The notes beneath the pieces were generated by a model that was not told the DNA's origin, did not search any database, and was given only the letters and a program-made list of their open reading frames with translations. Of a DNA stretch of 64,000 nucleotides, positions 58,867 through 64,000 are shown piece after piece. Location: contig CAVJLN010000002.1 of assembly GCA_963650485.1 (NCBI GenBank), positions 31,155 to 95,154 on the forward strand, in the 5' to 3' direction. The position numbers and the translations under genes were made by a program. The stretch is from Suilimivivens sp963650485 (GTDB lineage Bacteria; Bacillota; Clostridia; Lachnospirales; Lachnospiraceae). Every line of letters begins with the position of its first letter. Position 1 is the first letter of the stretch.

Positions 58867-59418
58867 ATGAGCAAAGTATATGTTTTTTTTGCAACAGGAT
58901 TTGAGGAAATCGAGGGATTAACCTGTGTGGATCTGATGCGCAGGGCAGATATTGATGTGACAACGGTATCGGTGACCGGAGAGTATACGGTAGTAGGATC
59001 ACACAAGATTCCGGTACAGATGGATAAGCTGTTTGATGAGGTGGACTTTGGACAGGCGCAGATGCTGGTGCTTCCGGGAGGAGGACCGGGAACAAAGAAT
59101 CTGGAGGCATTTGAGCCGTTGATGAAGCAGATTGATACCTTTATAAAAGAGGGAAAGGCTGTGGCAGCAATTTGCGCAGCACCTTCCATTCTGGGACACC
59201 GTGGACATCTGAATGGAAAGAAAGCGATCTGTTTCCCGGGATTTGAAGAGCAGTTGACTGGAGCAGCCATCGTAGAACAGGGCGCTGTACGGGATGGACA
59301 GATCATCACCGGAAGAGGTATGGGAGCATCGGTTGATTTCGGTCTTGCCATTGTAGAGTTCTTTAAGGGAAAAGAGACAGCAGATGCATTAGCCGGGAAA
59401 ATATGTTATGTAAACTAA
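58867..59418 (+). CDS. DJ-1/PfpI family protein
   Basis: The 183-residue protein has VYVFFATGFEEIEGLT at the start, VLPGGGPGTKNL, and the nucleophile elbow with Cys103 in VAAICAAPSILG. These cytoplasmic proteins act in oxidative or carbonyl stress, for example as deglycase-like or glyoxalase-like enzymes; the exact activity cannot be read. GGAAAGG precedes the ATG. It is followed by greA 18 bp on and probably cotranscribed. Confidence 0.92.
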   Translation: MSKVYVFFATGFEEIEGLTCVDLMRRADIDVTTVSVTGEYTVVGSHKIPVQMDKLFDEVDFGQAQMLVLPGGGPGTKNLEAFEPLMKQIDTFIKEGKAVAAICAAPSILGHRGHLNGKKAICFPGFEEQLTGAAIVEQGAVRDGQIITGRGMGASVDFGLAIVEFFKGKETADALAGKICYVN

Positions 59419-59436
59419 AAGAAAGAAGTAATCATT

Positions 59437-59940
59437 ATGTTTAATCAGTTGACACAAAAAGATATTGATGCCATGCAGAAGGAAATAGAGGAGCGGAAGC
59501 TTGTGATCCGGCCAAAGCTTCTGGAGGATGTCAAGGAAGCGAGAGCACATGGCGATTTAAGTGAAAACTTTGAATATTATGCTGCTAAAAAAGAAAAGAA
59601 TAAAAATGAAAGCCGGATTCGGTTTTTGGAGCGGATGATCAAGACCGCAGAAATTATTCCGGATGATGCAGCAGAAGATGAAATTGGCATGAACTCCATT
59701 GTGACTGTCCGGTTTGAAGAGGACGGATCGGAAGAGACCTATACGATTGTGACAACCATGCGTGGAAATTCGCTGGAGAATCTGATCAGCGTTGAATCTC
59801 CGATCGGAAAAGCACTGATGGGCCACAAGGTTGGTGACCGTGTGGAAGTGGAGGTCAGCAAGGATTACAGTTATGGTCTTCTAGTTCGGAAAATTGAAAA
59901 GGACGCGAACATTGAAGATCATAAGCTAAGAGATTTTTAG
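59437..59940 (+). CDS. greA: Transcription elongation factor GreA
   Basis: The 167-residue protein has a GreA coiled coil with the acidic tip (HGDLSENFEYYAAKKEKN, core GDLSENFEYYAAK) and a C-terminal FKBP-like domain (ESPIGKALMGHKVGDRVEVEV, core PIGKALMGHKVGD). It rescues backtracked RNA polymerase by stimulating RNA cleavage. Length is slightly above the usual 158. It comes after the DJ-1 gene. An additional paralogue elsewhere in the genome is possible, as this copy has Phe in place of the usual Ala after SEN. Confidence 0.92.
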   Translation: MFNQLTQKDIDAMQKEIEERKLVIRPKLLEDVKEARAHGDLSENFEYYAAKKEKNKNESRIRFLERMIKTAEIIPDDAAEDEIGMNSIVTVRFEEDGSEETYTIVTTMRGNSLENLISVESPIGKALMGHKVGDRVEVEVSKDYSYGLLVRKIEKDANIEDHKLRDF

Positions 59941-60081
59941 GTAAAAACTTCCATTCATAATTTTATCTCCGTCGTAGATACTAGGAACAAGATAAGTGAT
60001 GCGGAAGCGCTTTGATTGAAGAAATCTTCAGGATAAGCGCAGCCAAAACGCTTATCCCATTTAGCAAAGCGCAGCATGTGT

Positions 60082-60111
60082 ACATGTGAGTTTTGTTAGA
60101 CGAGTAGAATA
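60082..60111 (+). promoter_or_regulatory. Possible sigma-G promoter of the SASP gene
   Basis: ACATG is followed after 18 bp by TAGAATA (five of seven -10 matches), 48 bp before the ATG. SASP genes are normally sigma-G dependent. Confidence 0.4.
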
Positions 60112-60158
60112 ACGAATAGTTATGTAAACTTGATTAATTCGAAATGGAGGTGAAAAGA

Positions 60159-60359
60159 ATGGCAAGCAACAAGACGAACAGAACAGAAGTTCCTGAGGCT
60201 AAGGCCGCTATGGATCGTTTTAAAACAGAAGTTGCTTCTGAACTTGGTGTAAACCTTAAGGAAGGTTACAATGGTGACTTAACATCCAAGGAAGCCGGTT
60301 CTATCGGTGGTGAGATGGTCCGTAGAATGATCAAGAAGCAAGAAGAACAGATGAAATAA
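60159..60359 (+). CDS. Alpha/beta-type small acid-soluble spore protein
   Basis: ATG 60159 with GGAGGTG 7 bases upstream is preferred to ATG 60144, which lies within that site. The 66-residue protein has the family pattern: PEAKAAMDRFKTEVASELGV (core KTEVASELGV, the GPR protease region), then NGDLTSKEAGSIGGEMVRRMI (core SIGGEMVRRMI). It coats and protects spore DNA and is broken down at germination. A hairpin terminator follows. Together with spoVA genes it marks the host as a sporeformer. Confidence 0.95.
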   Translation: MASNKTNRTEVPEAKAAMDRFKTEVASELGVNLKEGYNGDLTSKEAGSIGGEMVRRMIKKQEEQMK

Positions 60360-60394
60360 CCTGCGTAAAGCAGAATCTGTCTGAGCAAATAAGA

Positions 60395-60432
60395 CGCCCA
60401 ACTGTAGAGATACAGTTGGGCGTTGGTTTGTA
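60395..60432 (+). terminator. Terminator after the SASP gene
   Basis: A 12-bp perfect stem (60395-60406 with 60411-60422), loop GAGA, then a T-rich stretch. Confidence 0.75.
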
Positions 60433-60509
60433 TAGAGCTCGATGCATTATAAATTATATCAATTGTATATTGAATTATATCAAACAATTAGAAAATGATA
60501 AAAATAAAA

Positions 60510-60549
60510 TTGACAATGATACGATTAGACAATATAATAAATCGTATCA
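60510..60549 (+). promoter_or_regulatory. Consensus promoter with operator dyad for fic-hsdM
   Basis: TTGACA and TATAAT are exactly 17 bp apart, a perfect vegetative promoter. TGATACGATT (60517-60526) and its exact inverse AATCGTATCA (60540-60549) flank the -10 box. Such placement would let a bound protein block polymerase, so the operon is probably strong but repressed. Confidence 0.75.
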
Positions 60550-60594
60550 AATACTATCAAAATAACATAATTGCAGGTTTTACGAGGTTAGTGA

Positions 60595-61656
60595 ATGAGG
60601 TATATTAATTATATAGATCAATGGGGCAAAATGCTTACTCCGGAGATTGTAGGTATACTCACAAAGATTCATGAATTTAAGGGTGAACAAAATTTATTTA
60701 TAGAGGCCCATGCAGATGAATTAAGTGAGCTTATCGAAATAGCAAAGATTCAGAGTACAGAGGCTTCTAATAGAATTGAAGGGATATTCGCTTCAGATGA
60801 GCGTTTGAAAAAGTTGGTGATGGACAAGACAACCCCAAAGAATCGCGCCGAACAGGAAATAGCAGGTTACAGAGATGTACTTAATACCATTCATCAGAAT
60901 TATGATTACGTGCAGACGAAGCCTGGGATCATTCTGCAGTTACATAGAGATCTGTATCGTTTTATGGGACCTGACATGGGAGGATATTTTAAAATAGCAG
61001 ATAATGTTATTGCAGAAGTAGACAGTAATGGGAATGAAAAGGTCAGATTTATTCCTGTATCGGCATGGGAAACACCAGATGCAATTGAAAGGTTGTGCAA
61101 CGCCTTTAATGAAGTCGTTAAAAATGAAAATGTTGATCCATTAATTGTAATACCGATGTTTGTGCTGGATTTCCTTTGTATTCATCCGTTTAAGGATGGA
61201 AATGGGAGAATGAGTCGATTGCTGACTTTGCTCTTATTATATCGTAGCGGGTATATTGTAGGAAAATATATCAGTATTGAAAAGATGATTGAATCCACAA
61301 AAGAAACTTATTATGAGGCATTACAAGCGAGTTCTACAGGCTGGCATGAAGGAGAGAATGATTATATTCCTTTCATCACCTATATGCTTGGAATTGTGCT
61401 GGCTTCATATAGGGAGTTTTCCTCGAGAGTCAGACTCCTGACAACATCTGGGATTACAAAAGGTGACAGGGTAGGAGAAATTATTAAACAGAAAGTTGGT
61501 ACGATTACCAAAACGGAAATAATGAAGAAGTGTCCGGATATAAGCCAAATTACGATTCAGAGAGCCTTAATTGATCTTCAAGAGCAGAAAAAGATCATTA
61601 AAATTGGTGGCGGCCGCTATACAAAATATACATGGAATTGGGACAGGGAGAAGTAG
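60595..61656 (+). CDS. Fic family AMP-transferase-like protein with winged helix
   Basis: The 353-residue protein has an N-terminal Fic_N region with the inhibitory helix motif SNRIEG (Ser61-Glu65-Gly66), the full active site HPFKDGNGRMSR with His197, and a C-terminal winged-helix region (TKTEIMKKCPDISQITIQRALIDL, core ISQITIQRALIDL). The enzyme should transfer AMP or another nucleotide part to a target protein, held in check by its own helix. A GAGG site lies shortly before ATG 60595. It is 3 bp from the hsdM start, so they are translated together. The winged helix may bind the promoter dyad. Confidence 0.9.
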   Translation: MRYINYIDQWGKMLTPEIVGILTKIHEFKGEQNLFIEAHADELSELIEIAKIQSTEASNRIEGIFASDERLKKLVMDKTTPKNRAEQEIAGYRDVLNTIHQNYDYVQTKPGIILQLHRDLYRFMGPDMGGYFKIADNVIAEVDSNGNEKVRFIPVSAWETPDAIERLCNAFNEVVKNENVDPLIVIPMFVLDFLCIHPFKDGNGRMSRLLTLLLLYRSGYIVGKYISIEKMIESTKETYYEALQASSTGWHEGENDYIPFITYMLGIVLASYREFSSRVRLLTTSGITKGDRVGEIIKQKVGTITKTEIMKKCPDISQITIQRALIDLQEQKKIIKIGGGRYTKYTWNWDREK

Positions 61657-61659
61657 CAA

Positions 61660-63162
61660 ATGATTACAGGTGAATTAAAAAACCGAATTGATAGTTTATG
61701 GGAGATCTTCTGGACAGGTGGACTTACGAATCCTTTGGATGTAATTGAGCAGATGACGTATCTTATGTTTATTCATGATCTGGATGTTTCTGATAATATT
61801 CATGCAAAAGAAAGTGCGATGCTTGGGCTGTCATATGAAAGTATTTTTGCAAAAGAAGTGAAGATTGGAGAACGAATCATAGACGGTTCACAGCTTAAGT
61901 GGTCAGTATTCAGGGATTATCCAGCAGACAGAATGTATTCAGTAATGCAGGAAATGGTGTTTCCGTTTATCAAAAATCTCCATGCAAATAAGGAGAGTGC
62001 GTTTTCGAAATATATGGATGATGCCATTTTTAAGCTGCCGACACCACTGATGCTTTCTAAGGTTGTGGATGCTATGGACGAGCTTTATACTCAGATAGCC
62101 AGACTAAATGATTCTGATGCCAGAGGAGATGTATATGAATATCTTCTTTCAAAACTTGCAACTGCGGGGGTAAATGGACAGTTTAGAACTCCGCGCCATA
62201 TTATCAAGATGATGGTAGAGTTGATGGATCCTAAGGCCGATGATGTGATATGTGATCCCAGTTGTGGTACTGCGGGATTTCTTGTAGAAGTAGGCGAGTA
62301 TCTATGGAATAACAAGAAAGAAGAAATTTTTTATGATAAACAGAAAAAGGATCATTTCATGAATCATATGTTTCATGGTTTTGATATGGACAGGACAATG
62401 CTTCGTATCGGCGCTATGAATATGATGAATCATAGAGTAGAGAGTCCTTTTATTGAATACAGAGACAGTTTGTCGGACCAGAATCCAGACAAAGATAAGT
62501 ATTCTTTGATATTAGCAAATCCACCTTTCAAAGGAAGTTTGGATGCGGACATCGTATCAGCAGACCTTCTGAAGGTTTGTAGTACAAAGAAAACAGAACT
62601 GCTGTTTTTAGCATTATTTATCCGTATGCTTAAGATTGGTGGAAGGTGTGCCTGTATCGTACCAGATGGTGTATTGTTTGGTTCGTCAAAAGCACATAAG
62701 GATATTCGAAAGGAAATCGTAGAAAACCAGAGATTGGAAGCGGTTATTTCAATGCCTTCCGGTGTGTTCAAACCGTATGCCGGAGTATCAACAGCCGTTC
62801 TGATCTTTACTAAAACAGAGCATGGTGGAACAGATGATGTGTGGTTCTATGATATGACAGCAGATGGTTTCAGTCTGGATGACAAGCGTTCCGTAGTAAC
62901 AGATAATGATATTCCGGATATCATTCAGAGATTTAAGAATCTCGGAGAAGAAAAGGATAGGAAACGTACCGATAAATCATTTTTGGTTCCAAAGCAGGAG
63001 ATTGCGGATAATGACTATGATCTTAGTATTAATAAATATAAAGAGGTTGAGTATGTGCCAGTAGAATATCCGCCCACCTCAGAGATTATGGCTAATATCC
63101 GTGAGATTGAGATAGAGATAGGCAATGAGATGGAAGAACTGGAGAGATTGTTGAATTTGTAG
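61660..63162 (+). CDS. hsdM: Type I restriction-modification DNA methylase subunit
   Basis: The 500-residue protein has an HsdM_N helical region (about 1-150) and an N6-adenine methylase domain: FRTPRHIIKMMVELM, motif I DPSCGTAGFLVE at residue 199 and motif IV NPPF at 287. A helical C-terminus (ANIREIEIEIGNEMEELERL in part) normally contacts HsdS. It starts 3 bp after fic. No hsdS or hsdR lies within the 838 bp left in the window, so it may be solitary, or the locus may be truncated. AT-rich composition suggests transfer. Confidence 0.92.
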   Translation: MITGELKNRIDSLWEIFWTGGLTNPLDVIEQMTYLMFIHDLDVSDNIHAKESAMLGLSYESIFAKEVKIGERIIDGSQLKWSVFRDYPADRMYSVMQEMVFPFIKNLHANKESAFSKYMDDAIFKLPTPLMLSKVVDAMDELYTQIARLNDSDARGDVYEYLLSKLATAGVNGQFRTPRHIIKMMVELMDPKADDVICDPSCGTAGFLVEVGEYLWNNKKEEIFYDKQKKDHFMNHMFHGFDMDRTMLRIGAMNMMNHRVESPFIEYRDSLSDQNPDKDKYSLILANPPFKGSLDADIVSADLLKVCSTKKTELLFLALFIRMLKIGGRCACIVPDGVLFGSSKAHKDIRKEIVENQRLEAVISMPSGVFKPYAGVSTAVLIFTKTEHGGTDDVWFYDMTADGFSLDDKRSVVTDNDIPDIIQRFKNLGEEKDRKRTDKSFLVPKQEIADNDYDLSINKYKEVEYVPVEYPPTSEIMANIREIEIEIGNEMEELERLLNL

Positions 63163-63626
63163 AGAGTAATAGCTTTTATTTACAATGAAACAAGGAAATT
63201 ACTAAGTAACATGTTTGGTAATTTGAAATAAAAATCAATAAAAAAAGTCAACCCAAGGAGCAAAGGATTCTAAGTGACTTGACACCTACTCCCATTCGGG
63301 AACCCAGCTTTAATCCGTCACAAGTGGACTATTATTAATATAACAAATTCTTAGGGTATGTCAAGATTGGAATATGTATATATGTAGAAATTGGAAAGAA
63401 AATTTGGATAAGGTAAATTCGGATTTGTCGAGGTAATGAGCAGTGCATGGACAAAATGAAAACAGACGCTGGGAGCTTGCTTACAAGCGGATGATTTTCA
63501 GATTGGACATATAGTGCGATAGCACGCATGAGCGTAGGCGGAGCCGGAGCGAATGGGCACGGCGAGTGTACCGAGTAAGCCGATAAAGAAAGATTTGTAG
63601 GCATGATTGAAAAATAGAATATATGT
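63163..63626. other. Non-coding stretch after hsdM
   Basis: No supported gene is seen. An inverted pair, CTTGACA (63278) and TGTCAAG (63359-63365), frames 88 bp and could be the ends of a lost small element. From about 63510 on, the sequence is GC-rich with a GTGCGATAGCACGC palindrome and AGCG/GGAGC-type repeats. An 89-codon minus-strand frame (63335-63604) has composition of a chance frame. Degenerate hsdS sequence is not recognisable. Confidence 0.6.
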
Positions 63627-63656
63627 TTGACATAGATGGCGGTTAAATGCTAATAT
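63627..63656 (+). promoter_or_regulatory. Promoter of the antisense RNA
   Basis: TTGACA and TAATAT are 18 bp apart and drive RNA toward the toxin gene end. Confidence 0.6.
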
Positions 63657-63663
63657 AATTATA

Positions 63664-63753
63664 AAGAAGGTGCTACCGATAGACGGTTAGCCTGATATAT
63701 TGTTAGTTATAAAAATAACCGCCAAAGTTTACCAGACCAGGGCGGTTATTTTT
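63664..63753 (+). ncRNA. Candidate antitoxin RNA convergent with the holin-like toxin gene
   Basis: A short transcript of about 90 bases is predicted from the promoter at 63627 to the bidirectional terminator. It starts near GTGCTACC (63670), a sequence that also begins the toxin mRNA, and overlaps the 3' end of the toxin mRNA through the shared terminator. This is the layout of Fst/TxpA-like type I systems. Existence and ends are predicted only. Confidence 0.45.
63711..63753. terminator. Bidirectional terminator shared by toxin mRNA and antisense RNA
   Basis: A 13-bp perfect stem (63711-63723 with 63741-63753) with A- and T-runs on both sides. Confidence 0.8.
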
Positions 63754-63850
63754 GTGTCCTATCATTGCTCTTAGATCCAACGGAATAACCAAGAGCAAAG
63801 CAAGTAATACACAGGCTGATAATGGCTATAAAAAGTTCCGTTGTAAGCAT
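63746..63850 (-). CDS. Putative holin-like type I toxin (34 residues)
   Basis: On the minus strand, GAGGAGG lies 8 bases before ATG 63850. The 34-residue product starts MLTTELFIAIISLCITC, has one membrane helix (about residues 5-24) and a charged polar tail (SKSNDRTQK). This is the size and build of the putative holin-like toxins of Firmicutes type I toxin-antitoxin loci, which damage the membrane when overproduced. A consensus-like promoter (63988-63960) and a long leader of about 100 bases precede it; a shared terminator and convergent RNA follow. It is too short for common gene callers. Confidence 0.65.
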   Translation of the reverse strand: MLTTELFIAIISLCITCFALGYSVGSKSNDRTQK

Positions 63851-63923
63851 AAGCACAAACCTCCTCAAAAGATTTCCAGAAGTGGATTTCTATGTAAACA
63901 CAGGCTATAGCTCCTGTGGAGAA

Positions 63924-63952
63924 GGCTAACCGCCTACCGAGTAGGGTAGCAC
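63924..63952 (-). promoter_or_regulatory. 5' stem-loop of the toxin mRNA, inverted copy of the antisense RNA start
   Basis: Read on the minus strand, GTGCTACCC...GGCGGTTAGCC repeats the start of the antisense RNA (63670-63692, GTGCTACC...ACGGTTAGCC). In both RNAs GCTACC can fold on GGTTAGC, giving a similar 5' hairpin that may protect the ends or control pairing. Confidence 0.5.
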
Positions 63953-63959
63953 TAAATAT

Positions 63960-63988
63960 ATTATATCAAACATATGTTCTGAAAACAA
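63960..63988 (-). promoter_or_regulatory. Promoter of the toxin gene
   Basis: On the minus strand TTGTTT and TATAAT are 17 bp apart; RNA would start near 63953, just at GTGCTACC. Confidence 0.65.
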
Positions 63989-64000
63989 GCCTGCAAAAAA

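Noticed and set aside
63335..63604. 89-codon minus-strand frame after hsdM
   Set aside because: It has no ribosome site and runs through a palindromic GC-rich stretch; no family resemblance.
1..64000. tRNA, rRNA, prophage or conjugative genes
   Set aside because: No tRNA T-loop sequence, rRNA segment, integrase, transposase or phage structural gene was seen in any intergenic or coding region.

Overview
The window reads as chromosomal DNA of a spore-forming gut-type Firmicute, most likely a member of the Lachnospiraceae. The signs are spoVA genes, an alpha/beta-type small acid-soluble spore protein, AddAB instead of RecBCD, GatCAB together with a bacterial GlnRS, and several Lachnospiraceae-flavoured small protein families. 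Base composition is near the middle range except in two AT-rich accessory patches. Two runs of N (5985-6179 and 14568-15365) are assembly gaps that cut mtnA (5' end) and hom (centre).

Layout. 1-5.5 kb is sugar catabolism: the end of a GH35 beta-galactosidase-like gene, then uxuA-uxuB and an AraC regulator on the minus strand. 5.7-9.9 kb holds a partial small membrane protein, mtnA with a class II aldolase (a probable 5'-methylthioadenosine/DHAP shunt), and a glycine-riboswitch-controlled amino-acid symporter. 10.3-13.6 kb is gatCAB. 13.7-18.1 kb is an aspartate-family operon: ACT protein, homoserine dehydrogenase, a phosphoglycerate-mutase-like candidate homoserine kinase, and aspartate kinase. 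18.2-20.7 kb is an AT-rich accessory patch with a 218-bp cruciform, a frameshifted gene and an HTH/HipA-like kinase pair under twin operators. 20.7-31.6 kb is housekeeping and regulation: guaB, a GGDEF-EAL protein, glnS, DUF2225, and TetR-DUF6062.

31.6-42.5 kb is the most unusual stretch. The normally contiguous spoVA genes are broken up and reordered as C, D, A-B, E. The gaps are filled by an MBOAT acyltransferase plus SGNH esterase pair, a putative TIM-barrel glycosidase, a membrane-anchored endo/exonuclease/phosphatase, a small conserved protein, ridA and an EamA transporter. Each spoVA fragment has its own sigma-G-like promoter (GTAT[A/G], 17-18 bp, then a CATnCTA-like box).

42.5-54.6 kb carries an M24 aminopeptidase, a HAD phosphatase, addB and addA split by a lipoprotein gene, and TPP-riboswitch-controlled thiT. 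54.8-60.4 kb carries malQ with a LacI regulator and a perfect operator palindrome, a CYTH protein, a decayed NADAR locus, a DJ-1 protein, greA and a SASP gene. The right end (60.5-64 kb) is AT-rich and accessory: a Fic protein translationally coupled to a type I DNA methylase without visible hsdS/hsdR, followed by a previously uncalled 34-residue holin-like toxin with a convergent antisense RNA (probable type I toxin-antitoxin).

Scattered between genes over the whole window is a family of small inverted-repeat elements whose ends read GTAACTATTCAG / CTGAATAGTTAC. They look like MITEs or REP-like elements and explain much of the non-coding DNA.
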